18,570 bases of DNA from JBARKJ01 sp049801375. Its GTDB lineage: Bacteria; Nitrospirota; JACRHJ01. The notes beneath the pieces were generated by a model. That model saw only the letters and a program-made list of their open reading frames with translations. It was not told where the DNA came from and ran no database searches. Position numbers and translations under genes: made by a program. Shown here piece by piece: positions 1 through 7,320 of this stretch (positions are counted from its first letter, which is position 1; the number at the start of each line of letters is the position of its first letter). Location: assembly GCA_049801375.1 (NCBI GenBank), contig JBARKJ010000027.1, positions 1-18,570 of the forward strand, written 5' to 3'.

Positions 1-546
1 CCGGACTTGATGGCGCTTGCCGCCGGATATCAGTCCCAGGAGCAGAAACTGCGCCAAGCCGTTTTGGCCCAGTTCCCGGACTTAACCATTGGCGTGACGC
101 GCGCCAGGGATACGAGCAACGTAAGCACCATAGGGTTCGGAATAACCATGTCGCTGCCTATCTTCGACGGGAACCGGGGCAACATCGCCATAGAGGACGC
201 GACAAGGCAGAAGGTCTATGACGAGTACCATGCCAGACTCGATGCGGCATACGGAGAGGTCAGCGCCGCCCTGGCCGGGCAACTGCTCCTTGAGAAGCAG
301 CTAAAAGAAGCCGCGGAAACCCTGCCGGAACTTCAGGCGGCGGCCAAAAACGCAGAGAAGGCATACCGGGAAGGCAATATCGACATACTCCTTTACACTA
401 CCGTCCAATCCTCCCTTTACGACAAACGGGCGGAAGCGCTGGGGCTCAGGGAATCCATAGAGGAGCAGCGCGTCCAGTTGCTTACACTAATAGGCGGCGA
501 GTTGCCTGCGAAGGCCGCCGGAGCGGGAAAGGAAAATGCGCATTAA
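1..546 (+). CDS. Outer-membrane efflux channel (TolC/OEP family), 3' part only
   Basis: The frame is open from base 1 and ends at TAA 544-546, so this is the C-terminal ~180 residues of a larger protein whose start lies off the left edge. The first residues, PDLMALAAGYQSQ, match the 'RPD-(L/M)-x-A' segment that opens the second repeat of TolC-type channels. The motif ITMSLPIFDGNRGNI matches the beta-strand plus turn of the OEP fold, and long alpha-helical heptad-rich segments follow (about residues 70-165). In the family this protein is a trimeric outer-membrane and periplasmic tunnel that docks onto an RND pump. Its last 11 bases overlap the start of the fusion-protein gene, which indicates one operon with coupled translation. 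The substrate cannot be inferred from this part. Confidence 0.85.
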   Translation, partial: PDLMALAAGYQSQEQKLRQAVLAQFPDLTIGVTRARDTSNVSTIGFGITMSLPIFDGNRGNIAIEDATRQKVYDEYHARLDAAYGEVSAALAGQLLLEKQLKEAAETLPELQAAAKNAEKAYREGNIDILLYTTVQSSLYDKRAEALGLRESIEEQRVQLLTLIGGELPAKAAGAGKENAH

Positions 547-1564
547 AATTCTTCTTTTATCTTTCTTATTATTTTGCGGGTTCGTCAATATTGCGTCCGC
601 CTCTGAAGAAGCCACGGTACTCGTAAAAACGGAAATGATGTCTATGCGTACCCTTTCGGACACCCTTAAGGGATACGGGGTCGTCACCCCTGACGTGGGC
701 AGCGCGCTCAATATCAACTTCCTTCGTCCCGGGAAGGTCGTCCGGCTCCCGGTATCTGCCGGACAGGCTGTCAGGCGCGGCCAGGATATAGTGGAATTCG
801 CCACGGACCCCGCGTCCCTTCAGGCCTACCGGCAAGCCGAGGCGGCAATCGACCAAGCGGGAAAAGAACTGAAGCAGACAGAGGTGATGGCTGCGGAAGG
901 CTTCGCGACAAACTCACAGGTGACGCAGGCGAAAAAGGCCCTGTCCGACGCACAGGCCGCACTGGCAACCCAGGAGAAAACCGGTGCCGGGCGTAAGGTC
1001 GAGACATTGAAAGCGCCGTTTGACGGTATCGTCACGAACATACCGGTAACCCAGGGTGACAACCTGCAGGCCGGGTCTACCATTATGCAGCTTGCGCATC
1101 CGGACGCCCTGCGCGTACAGATTGGTGTTGAGCCTGAAGACTTAAACAAGGTGAAGCCCGGCATGCCTGTATTGCTGACTCCCGTTTTTGGAAGCGACTG
1201 CGCGATAAATGCGAAAATCGACGAGGTACAGAACATAATAAACCCGCAGACCCAGTTAGTTGACGCAATCGTCCGGCTGCGAGGATTTCAGTGTAAGGGC
1301 ATAGTCCCGGGTACCCGGATGCAGGGCATTATAAAAATTTCGGGCGCGAGGACATGGACGGTGCCGAGAGACGCCCTTTTAAGGGATGATACGGGATATT
1401 ACATATACCAGGTCTCGCAGGGCAAGGCGCACAAAGCCTATGTCAGAAAGGGCATTGAAACCGATACCGTCGTGGGGATAAGCGGGAGTTTCAATCCTAA
1501 GCTCATGGTGGTTGTCCAAGGCAACTATGAATTGCAGGACGGCATGGCCGTAAGAGAACGTTAA
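536..1564 (+). CDS. RND efflux periplasmic adaptor (HlyD/membrane fusion protein)
   Basis: A 342-residue adaptor that would link the inner-membrane RND pump to the outer-membrane channel. Residues 1-22 form a signal peptide (basic start, Leu-rich core, cleavage after A20-S21-A22). The lipoyl-like halves are visible around residues 66-90 (KVVRLPVSAGQAVRRGQ) and 157-187 (LKAPFDGIVTNIPVTQGDN). They flank a short alpha-hairpin of about 55 residues (92-150), and a beta-barrel and membrane-proximal domain follow. The ATG at 536 has the purine-rich GGAAAGGA just upstream, inside the end of the channel gene. The gene ends 2 nt before the permease ATG. No lipobox is seen, so the signal peptide is probably cleaved by signal peptidase I. 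Substrate specificity is not readable from the sequence. Confidence 0.9.
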   Translation: MRIKILLLSFLLFCGFVNIASASEEATVLVKTEMMSMRTLSDTLKGYGVVTPDVGSALNINFLRPGKVVRLPVSAGQAVRRGQDIVEFATDPASLQAYRQAEAAIDQAGKELKQTEVMAAEGFATNSQVTQAKKALSDAQAALATQEKTGAGRKVETLKAPFDGIVTNIPVTQGDNLQAGSTIMQLAHPDALRVQIGVEPEDLNKVKPGMPVLLTPVFGSDCAINAKIDEVQNIINPQTQLVDAIVRLRGFQCKGIVPGTRMQGIIKISGARTWTVPRDALLRDDTGYYIYQVSQGKAHKAYVRKGIETDTVVGISGSFNPKLMVVVQGNYELQDGMAVRER

Positions 1565-1566
1565 GG

Positions 1567-4500
1567 ATGAAATTCAGCCACCTCATTCAGGCCCACCGCC
1601 GCTCGATATTATTCCTTCTCGCGGCGCTGGCTGTTTCCGGCGCTTTTGCCGCATTTCATCTGCCGGTGACGCTTTTTCCTAAAATAGATTTCCCGCGCGT
1701 GGCGGTATTTCTGGATTCGGGAGACCGGCCCGCAGAGCAGATGGTCCTCCAGATAACGACCCCGGTAGAAGAGGCTATCCGGCTCGTCCCCGGCGTGCTC
1801 AATATCCGTTCGACCACAAGCAGGGGAAGCGCCGAAGTGTCCATTAACTTCGACTGGGGCACGGACATGGAGGCGGCTGCGCTCCAGGTTAATTCGGCTG
1901 TAACCCGGATAATGCCGACCCTGCCGCAGGGCACTACCATGCTCACCCAGCGTATGGACACGACTTCATTCCCGATAATCGCGTATAGCCTGACTTCGCC
2001 CACCGTCTCATTGACCGAGCTCAGGGACCTCGCGCAATATCAGATACGGCCGCTGCTCTCAAGCGTAGGCGGAGTATCCAGGGTTCAGGTCATCGGCGGG
2101 ACGCTTGAAGAATACAGGGTAACGGCGGACCCGGCGCTCCTTCAGGCCTTCGACCTAACGCCGGAAGATGTCTCCAAGGCCCTCGGCGCGGCTAATGTCG
2201 TGGAGGCCGTAGGGAGGCTCGAAGACCATTACAAACTTTTTCTGATCGTTTCGGATACGCGGTTAAAAAGCGTGGCGGATATACAAGACACGGTGCTTAA
2301 GACCGGACCGAACGGGATTGTGCGCCTTGAGGATATCGCCACCGTGGAGAAAGCCACCGTGCCGCAGTGGATAAGGGTGGTTGCGGACGGCAAAGACGCA
2401 GTTATCTTCCAGATTTACCAGCAGCGCGGCAGCAACAGCGTACAGATAGCCAGGGACATAAAAGAGAAGCTCGCAAACTTTTCTGCCAAGATGCCCAAGG
2501 GCGTGACGATGGAAAACTGGTATGACCAGAGCCAACTCGTTACCGACTCCGCCAAGGACGTGCGAAACGCCATAATAATAGGTGTAATACTTGCCGCTTT
2601 CGTGCTGCTCCTCTTCCTGCGTAACCTGAAATTGACCGTTATAGCCATGATAGTGGTCCCGGCAGTACTGGCGTCCACCGTAGTCCTCCTGGACGTGCTT
2701 AATATGAGCTTTAATATAATGACCCTTGGAGGCATGGCGGCGGCAGTCGGACTCATAATCGACGACGCCATAGTAATGCTCGAACAAATCACGCGCAGGT
2801 TCGTGGGAAGCGGCGGCGCGCACGGGGGGAAAGTTATCTCAGCAGCCGAGGAATTTACTCAGCCGCTCACAGGCTCAAGCGCGTCCACGATCGTCATATT
2901 CCTGCCACTTGCGTTCCTGAGCGGGGTAACCGGGGCTTTTTTCAAGGCCCTGTCTCTCACCATGGCGGCGGCGTTGCTCGTTTCCTATTTTGTCACCCTG
3001 CTAGCTTTGCCTGTGCTTGCCGAATGGTTACTTAAGGAAAAGGACGCCGAACACAAAGAAGGGGGCAGGATCGGGAGTTGGATTTTAAGCAGATACGGCT
3101 CCTTGATGAACCACCTTCTGGACCGTCCGATGCTGGTTATCATAGGCATCCTGCCGCTGTTGCTCTTAGGATGGATAGCATACAAAAACGTCGGCTCGGG
3201 CTTCATGCCGGCTTTGGACGAAGGCGGTTTTATCCTGGATTACAGGAGCGCTCCAGGGACATCGCTTTCAGAGACGGACAGACTGCTCCGCCAGGTGGAG
3301 GACATAATCAGGTCCACCCCGGAAGTCCAGACCTACTCGCGGCGTACCGGCACACAGCTGGGAGGCGGCGTTACGGAAACCAATGAGGGAGATTTCTTTA
3401 TCCGCCTGAAACCGCCGCCGCGCCGCCCGATAGACGAAGTCATGGACGAGATCCGCAAAAAGGTAGAAAGTAAAGTGCCTGGCCTCGATATAGAAATGGC
3501 GCAGCTTATGGAGGATTTTATAGGCGACTTAACCGCCGTACCTCAGCCGATCGAGGTTAAGATATTCTCGGACGACGAAAAAGATCTTGAAAAGCTCGCG
3601 GATAAAACCGAAAAGGCTATAAGCCGCATTCCCGGAGTCGTGGACCTGAAAAATGGGATAAACCCGGCCGGCGATGCGATGGAAATACATATCGACCGCT
3701 CAAAGGCCGCGATGCAGGGCGTGGACCCGGATGCTGTTACGCGCATGGTGAGAGCGTTGTTGGAGGGCTCAGTAACAACCCAGATACAGACGCCTTTAAA
3801 AATGGTCGGCGTGCGGGTCTGGATTCCCCAGGAGCTGCGGAAAACCGAGAGGGACGTTGGCGAGCTTATGCTGCGCTCCCCCGACGGGCACAGTTTCCCT
3901 TTGAAAAGAGTGGCGACAATAGAGACTATAACCGGACAGCCGCAGATAGTCCGGGAGAACTTCAAACGGATGGCTGCGGTCACCGCCAGAATCAGCGGAA
4001 GGGACCTCGGCTCTGTAATGAACGAAGTGAAAAGAATTGTAGGACGCCCGGGTTTTCTGCCTCAGAATGTCTATTACGAGTTGGGCGGCATGTATCAACA
4101 GCAGCAAATCGCTTTTCGCGGGCTCATTATTGTCTTCAGCGCGGCTGTCGCGCTTGTGTTCCTGCTTCTCCTCGTAATGTATGAGCGCTTTCGGGTAGCC
4201 ATATCAATCATAGTTATGCCGCTCCTGGCTGTATCGGCAGTCTTCATCGGCCTTTGGATTACCGGCATAGAGTTGAACATATCCGCGATGATGGGCATGA
4301 CAATGATAGTAGGGATAGTGACCGAAGTGGCCATCTTTTATTTTTCCGAATACCAGGACCTTGTCAAGACGATGGACAGGAAGGCGGCGCTCATAGAAGC
4401 GGGGAAAAACCGGATGCGCCCGATAGCCATGACGACCATAGCGGCCATGCTCGCCTTGTCGCCGCTCGCGCTGGCGATTGGAAGAGGTTCTCAAATGCAG

Positions 4501-4650
4501 CAGCCGTTAGCCGTAGCGATAATATCCGGATTGGCGGTACAGCTTCCCCTGGTATTGATTTCCATGCCTGTAATATTTTATCTAATGCAAAAAAAAACGG
4601 TAAATAATCTCACACGTATGAAAAATGCTTCGCATCACTGCATTGTTTAA
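1567..4650 (+). CDS. RND family efflux permease (AcrB/CusA superfamily)
   Basis: A 1027-residue inner-membrane proton-driven pump of normal family length. It has one N-terminal transmembrane helix (about 14-32), a large periplasmic loop, a central TM bundle (about 335-490), a second periplasmic loop, and a C-terminal TM bundle (about 855-1010). TM4 carries the paired acidic residues D399-D400 (VGLIIDDAIVMLEQ) typical of the multidrug HAE1 branch. At the place of the AcrB TM10 lysine it has E920 (GIVTEVAIF), which resembles the CusA TM10 glutamate. TM11 starts RPIAMTTIA, without the lysine of heavy-metal pumps. The specificity class is therefore uncertain: drug or organic-compound export is as likely as metal export. 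The ATG follows the adaptor stop by 2 nt, so translation is probably coupled. No terminator is obvious in the 118 nt before the convergent gene. Confidence 0.92.
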   Translation: MKFSHLIQAHRRSILFLLAALAVSGAFAAFHLPVTLFPKIDFPRVAVFLDSGDRPAEQMVLQITTPVEEAIRLVPGVLNIRSTTSRGSAEVSINFDWGTDMEAAALQVNSAVTRIMPTLPQGTTMLTQRMDTTSFPIIAYSLTSPTVSLTELRDLAQYQIRPLLSSVGGVSRVQVIGGTLEEYRVTADPALLQAFDLTPEDVSKALGAANVVEAVGRLEDHYKLFLIVSDTRLKSVADIQDTVLKTGPNGIVRLEDIATVEKATVPQWIRVVADGKDAVIFQIYQQRGSNSVQIARDIKEKLANFSAKMPKGVTMENWYDQSQLVTDSAKDVRNAIIIGVILAAFVLLLFLRNLKLTVIAMIVVPAVLASTVVLLDVLNMSFNIMTLGGMAAAVGLIIDDAIVMLEQITRRFVGSGGAHGGKVISAAEEFTQPLTGSSASTIVIFLPLAFLSGVTGAFFKALSLTMAAALLVSYFVTLLALPVLAEWLLKEKDAEHKEGGRIGSWILSRYGSLMNHLLDRPMLVIIGILPLLLLGWIAYKNVGSGFMPALDEGGFILDYRSAPGTSLSETDRLLRQVEDIIRSTPEVQTYSRRTGTQLGGGVTETNEGDFFIRLKPPPRRPIDEVMDEIRKKVESKVPGLDIEMAQLMEDFIGDLTAVPQPIEVKIFSDDEKDLEKLADKTEKAISRIPGVVDLKNGINPAGDAMEIHIDRSKAAMQGVDPDAVTRMVRALLEGSVTTQIQTPLKMVGVRVWIPQELRKTERDVGELMLRSPDGHSFPLKRVATIETITGQPQIVRENFKRMAAVTARISGRDLGSVMNEVKRIVGRPGFLPQNVYYELGGMYQQQQIAFRGLIIVFSAAVALVFLLLLVMYERFRVAISIIVMPLLAVSAVFIGLWITGIELNISAMMGMTMIVGIVTEVAIFYFSEYQDLVKTMDRKAALIEAGKNRMRPIAMTTIAAMLALSPLALAIGRGSQMQQPLAVAIISGLAVQLPLVLISMPVIFYLMQKKTVNNLTRMKNASHHCIV

Positions 4651-4768
4651 GCAGTAGTACTATACATAAAGATTTAGCATCCTTGAACCTTCTTTTTTGG
4701 CGGAAAGAAAGTCACGAATGCATCTCCATCCAAGTGAACGCAGATTCTCGGCTCCAAAAATCTCATCC

Positions 4769-5428
4769 TTATTCCGCTCGGTCGGGCTTCTCACGGGCTG
4801 CCGATGCCGCAAGTCGCCGTTCTAAATCGGCTTGTATATCTATCATCCGCGAGCTTCCGCCGGGTACGTATTCCTCCGTGAATATCGTTTCGATATCCTG
4901 AAGCGATTTCACGACCGCCTCGATGTATTCCGCCTCAGCCGTGATCGTCTGGAGACCCTTTTCCAGCTCCGTCCCCACGGTTTTTTTCATCAGCAACTTT
5001 GAATATCCACCGATGACGGTGGAGGCGTTCAGCAGATAGTGTGATAGCGTCACCATGAGCGCCTTGAGCGCCTCATGGGCCGCCTCGCGCATCGCCAAAC
5101 GCTTCTTGGCCTCCTCATGCTGTTTCCTGGCCTCGAAGACAAAGCCAAGGGAAACACCGGCGAGTGCGCCCAGAATAGCATAAGGGATTCCGACATACCA
5201 CATGTTGAAGGTATCCAGGAACAGCCTGAATTGGCTAAGAGCCTGCGTTAAGCTTATATTGCTTCCGGGCGGCAAGCTGTGGGGCAGGGGATACAGGCTG
5301 TAAAAGACCGCGCTATATGGGTGCAGGATGAAATATCCTATTACAGCCCCCAGGACACCGGCGGCGATACTCCTCGGAAATGATTTTATCGGCATCTTTC
5401 TGGCCTGGTTACTTCTTGCAAGTGCCAT
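4769..5428 (-). CDS. Membrane protein with histidine-kinase DHp-like helix and no ATPase domain
   Basis: A 219-residue protein from ATG 5428; a GTG at 5437 would add three residues but has no ribosome-binding site. There are two hydrophobic helices, about residues 21-46 and 77-99, with a ~30-residue loop between them that probably faces the periplasm. A charged coiled-coil linker (EARKQHEEAKKRLAMREAA) follows, then the segment VTLSHYLLNASTVIGGYSKLL. This segment aligns in pattern with the HisKA/DHp box (SHELRNPL...I.GY..LL). The putative phosphoacceptor is H130, but the Glu after the His and the Pro of the classical box are missing. The protein ends about 60 residues after the second helix, with no N, G1 or G2 ATP-binding boxes. 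It could be a phosphotransfer or dimerisation partner, or a decayed kinase. It lies 12 nt downstream of the CxxCxC gene, as the third gene of the cluster. The function is not known to me. Confidence 0.7.
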   Translation of the reverse strand: MALARSNQARKMPIKSFPRSIAAGVLGAVIGYFILHPYSAVFYSLYPLPHSLPPGSNISLTQALSQFRLFLDTFNMWYVGIPYAILGALAGVSLGFVFEARKQHEEAKKRLAMREAAHEALKALMVTLSHYLLNASTVIGGYSKLLMKKTVGTELEKGLQTITAEAEYIEAVVKSLQDIETIFTEEYVPGGSSRMIDIQADLERRLAASAAREKPDRAE

Positions 5429-5440
5429 AAATTCCACGCG

Positions 5441-5614
5441 CTACTTTTTCGGTATATCCTCAAGGACTTTCTTGAGGAGGGTTAATGTATTTTTCTTCGC
5501 CTCTTCCGGTGTCTCACCAGCGGCTTTGGCCGCCTCTTCGAATGTTTTGTTGGTGATATTCCTTGGGTCGCCCATGCTGTTGTCCGGCATTCCACATCCA
5601 CAGCTGTAACACAC
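5441..5614 (-). CDS. Small CxxCxC protein of unknown function
   Basis: A 57-residue product beginning (M)CYSCGCGMPDNSMG. Cysteines at positions 2, 5 and 7 form a CxxCxC cluster suited to binding a metal or an Fe-S centre, and a charged helical tail rich in Lys/Glu/Ala follows (NKTFEEAAKAAGETPEEAKK). I chose the GTG at 5614 because GGAAGGAG sits 5 nt upstream of it. In-frame alternatives are ATG 5629 and TTG 5641, and neither has a good ribosome-binding site. The gene lies between the flavin reductase and the DHp-like membrane protein with gaps of 33 and 12 nt, so it is probably co-transcribed with both. A role as redox or metal partner of the reductase is only an inference. I recall no characterised family. 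Confidence 0.65.
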   Translation of the reverse strand: MCYSCGCGMPDNSMGDPRNITNKTFEEAAKAAGETPEEAKKNTLTLLKKVLEDIPKK

Positions 5615-5619
5615 AATGT

Positions 5620-5627
5620 CTCCTTCC
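5620..5627 (-). promoter_or_regulatory. Shine-Dalgarno site that decides the start of the CxxCxC gene
   Basis: GGAAGGAG on the minus strand, 5 nt before GTG 5614. It overlaps the alternative ATG at 5629, which makes that ATG an unlikely start. Confidence 0.6.
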
Positions 5628-5647
5628 ATGATTTGAGTCAACCTGAT

Positions 5648-6361
5648 TTAATAGCCCATGAACCTTTCGGTGCGGATGTCCTGGTTCTTGACACCTATCC
5701 GTACGAGCAGTTCCCTGCACCCGCTTACCATACCAGGGGGGCCGCTTATCCAGAAAAGCCCTCCTCCGGGTTCAGGCAACCACTTGCGTAGCGCCTCTTC
5801 ATCTAAAACGCCTCGCGCGCCCGTCCATCCTTCTTCGGGTTCCGTGAGCACGTTAGCGATTGAAAAGGCGGGCATCTGCAGCGCTATTTCCTCCAGTTCC
5901 CGGCGAAAAACTATATCGACTGACGTGCGGTTGAAATTCAACAGGAGCGCGTTAAGAGGCTCACGCGTGTCCGCCGAGTAGCGCAGAATAGACCGAAAGG
6001 GCGTTATTCCTATCCCCCCGGCAATAAAGACATGACGCATGCCTGCTTCTCCCTCAGGCAAGGAAAATTCGCCGTCGGGAGACTCGCAGGTCAACTCGTA
6101 TCCTATCGGAGCTTGCCGCAACGTTTCCTTAAACCCGCTGCCACGGATTCTCGTCGTGAACATAACGATATCTTCCTCGGTCGGCGAGCTCGATATTGTG
6201 AAATGTCTCTGCTTGCCGCGTTCATCGGGAAACGAAAGGGCGTCCAGTTCATAATGCAAGAACTGCCCGGGCCTGTATTCAAGCTGCTGGCCACCCAGGT
6301 CAAAAATGAACGAAATCACATCTGTTGCTTCAATGCGACGTTCCTTCAACCGTATACGCAA
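5648..6361 (-). CDS. FAD/NAD(P)-binding oxidoreductase, ferredoxin-NADP reductase family
   Basis: A 237-residue single-chain flavoprotein reductase. The FAD-binding barrel is about residues 1-100, with R52-H53-F54-T55 (RHFTISSSP) as the RxY(S/T) FAD signature. The NAD(P)-binding half follows, with GGIGITPFRSILR at 115-127, SGPPGMV at 206-212, and the C-terminal ERFMGY. No ferredoxin or globin domain is attached, so electrons must pass to or from a separate partner. The start is TTG 6361, supported by GAAGG at 6368-6372, 6 nt upstream; no better in-frame ATG exists. It is the first gene of the minus-strand cluster with the CxxCxC protein and the DHp-like membrane protein. The family moves electrons between NAD(P)H and one-electron carriers; the partner here is unknown. 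Confidence 0.88.
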   Translation of the reverse strand: MRIRLKERRIEATDVISFIFDLGGQQLEYRPGQFLHYELDALSFPDERGKQRHFTISSSPTEEDIVMFTTRIRGSGFKETLRQAPIGYELTCESPDGEFSLPEGEAGMRHVFIAGGIGITPFRSILRYSADTREPLNALLLNFNRTSVDIVFRRELEEIALQMPAFSIANVLTEPEEGWTGARGVLDEEALRKWLPEPGGGLFWISGPPGMVSGCRELLVRIGVKNQDIRTERFMGY

Positions 6362-6545
6362 TGATTACCTTCGAACCTGTTTGTGCTTTCAATGATGCTA
6401 TTAATTAACTTGACTAAAAGTTTAGCCGTGGCGATTTGGGGTGTCAAGACTGCGGATATTAAGCCTCCTCTCACTCGACCCTGTCTTTCGCCAAGGCGGG
6501 TTTTTGGGACGAGGGATTTCACTCCCCTCTCCCTTTTTTCGTTTA

Positions 6546-6559
6546 TACTTATATAAGTA
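6546..6559. promoter_or_regulatory. 14-bp perfect AT-rich palindrome, operator-like
   Basis: TACTTATATAAGTA is its own reverse complement. It lies 5 nt upstream of the near-perfect Shine-Dalgarno sequence AAGGAGGT (6565-6572), a position where repressors often bind across a promoter. A TATACT hexamer (6544-6549) overlaps it, but I see no good -35 at 16-18 nt. The gene it once served seems to be the fragment at 6582-6731. Which regulator family would bind it is unknown. Confidence 0.35.
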
Positions 6560-6581
6560 CTGAAAAGGAGGTAAATAGGGT

Positions 6582-6731
6582 GCACCCTACGACGCCATCG
6601 TGCAGGTGGTTGACGGCGAGGCCAAGATTACGGTTTCAGGCAAGGCGCAACGAGGGCGACAGAATTTGCCCATAAAGCAAGAGGAACACCAGGGTTGCAA
6701 ATCGAGATATCTGAACATGGAACCGCAATGA
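6582..6731 (+). pseudogene. Cupin-like coding fragment, decayed
   Basis: The frame from 6582 to TGA 6729-6731 reads APYDAIVQVVDGEAKITVSG and then unrelated residues. The first ~20 residues match the turn between strands in small cupin proteins (pattern 'aPyDa-VqVldGEaeItI-GK'). The metal-binding His motif that should precede it and the second cupin motif that should follow are both missing. An in-frame TAG lies just upstream (6577-6579), so the fragment has no start of its own. The good ribosome-binding site at 6565-6572 points instead to GTG 6580, which is in another frame and yields only about 23 codons of basic sequence. I read this as an internal deletion that joined a 5' control region to mid-gene sequence. 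Similarity was judged by eye only. Confidence 0.4.
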
Positions 6732-6732
6732 T

Positions 6733-6799
6733 TTACCTGTCCAGAGCCACAGGCGAAGACAGAAGCGAATTACCTGTCCAGAGCGAAGCGAAGACAGAA
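6733..6799 (+). repeat. Imperfect tandem repeat of ~30 bp running into the DUF488 start
   Basis: Two copies start TTACCTGTCCAGAGC and end GCGAAGACAGAA: 6733-6764 (32 bp) and 6770-6799 (30 bp), separated by 5 nt. They differ by a small indel in the middle. The last A of the second copy is the A of the DUF488 ATG, so the repeat forms the whole leader of that gene. No strong Shine-Dalgarno site is present apart from GAAG-type purines within the repeat. Confidence 0.75.
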
Positions 6800-7320
6800 T
6801 GGGTATCTTGACCATAGGACACTCCATAAGGACCATCGATGAATTCCTGGGCCTTGTGAAAGCGCATGGGATTGAGACGGTCGTAGATGTACGTACCGTG
6901 CCCCGCTCGCGGCACAACCCCCAGTTCAACCGTGACACGCTTCCGGCATCGTTGAAGGCGAACGAAATTGATTACGTGCACATGGCCGGGCTGGGCGGGC
7001 TCAGGCATGCGCGCAAGGACTCTCAGAATATGGGATGGCGAAACACTTCTTTCAGGGGATTTGCTGACTATATGCAGACGGAGGAGTTCAAAACGAGCCT
7101 TCAGGAGCTCATTGAACTTTCAAAAACAAGACGCATGGCTATAATGTGCGCGGAGGCAGTTCCCTGGCGCTGTCACCGCTCGCTCATCGCGGATGCCTTG
7201 ACTGTGCGTTGTATTGAGGTTGAGCACATTATAGGACCAGTCCGACTGCAGGAGCACAGGCTGACTCCATTTGCGCGAGTGGAAGGCGGCAGCATTACTT
7301 ATCCCGCACCGTCGGAGTAA
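6799..7320 (+). CDS. DUF488 domain protein
   Basis: A 173-residue cytosolic protein with the full DUF488 signature. It starts MGILTIGHS (T5-S9), has DVRTVPRSRHNPQF at 30-43, and carries the conserved Cys-containing box IMCAEAVPWRCHRSLIAD at 115-132 (C117, C125, H126, R127). Length and start agree with the family, whose members usually begin with a hydrophobic strand and TIGHS. The biochemical function of the family is not firmly established; the conserved Cys, His and Arg residues suggest an enzyme or nucleic-acid-related role. The last 26 nt overlap the 3' end of the convergent hemerythrin gene. The 5' leader consists of an imperfect tandem repeat. Confidence 0.9.
   Translation: MGILTIGHSIRTIDEFLGLVKAHGIETVVDVRTVPRSRHNPQFNRDTLPASLKANEIDYVHMAGLGGLRHARKDSQNMGWRNTSFRGFADYMQTEEFKTSLQELIELSKTRRMAIMCAEAVPWRCHRSLIADALTVRCIEVEHIIGPVRLQEHRLTPFARVEGGSITYPAPSE

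Larger units (their letters stand above)
6362..6798 (+). other. Gene-free scar region between divergent transcription units
   Basis: This 437-nt stretch holds no intact gene. The part at 6362-6540 is AT-rich next to the reductase gene and then pyrimidine-rich, with nothing convincing in it. The remainder contains a palindrome, a strong ribosome-binding site, a cupin-like coding fragment and an imperfect tandem repeat, each listed separately. The mixture suggests past deletion or rearrangement. Confidence 0.6.

Noticed and set aside
2263..2823. 186-codon minus-strand frame inside the RND gene
   Set aside because: Antisense to the conserved RND TM4 region, His/Tyr-rich low-complexity translation and no ribosome-binding context; a shadow frame.
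4651..4768. Terminator between the convergent RND and DHp-like genes
   Set aside because: Only weak pairing of TTCTTT with AAAGAA around 4690-4710 and no T run after the stem.
6489..6505. CGCC-AA-GGCG hairpin followed by T5 as a terminator
   Set aside because: The loop is only 2 nt and the stem 4 bp, too tight to fold as a credible terminator.
6733..6799. CRISPR-like repeat pair
   Set aside because: Only two imperfect copies with a 5-nt spacer and no cas genes; a tandem duplication is simpler.
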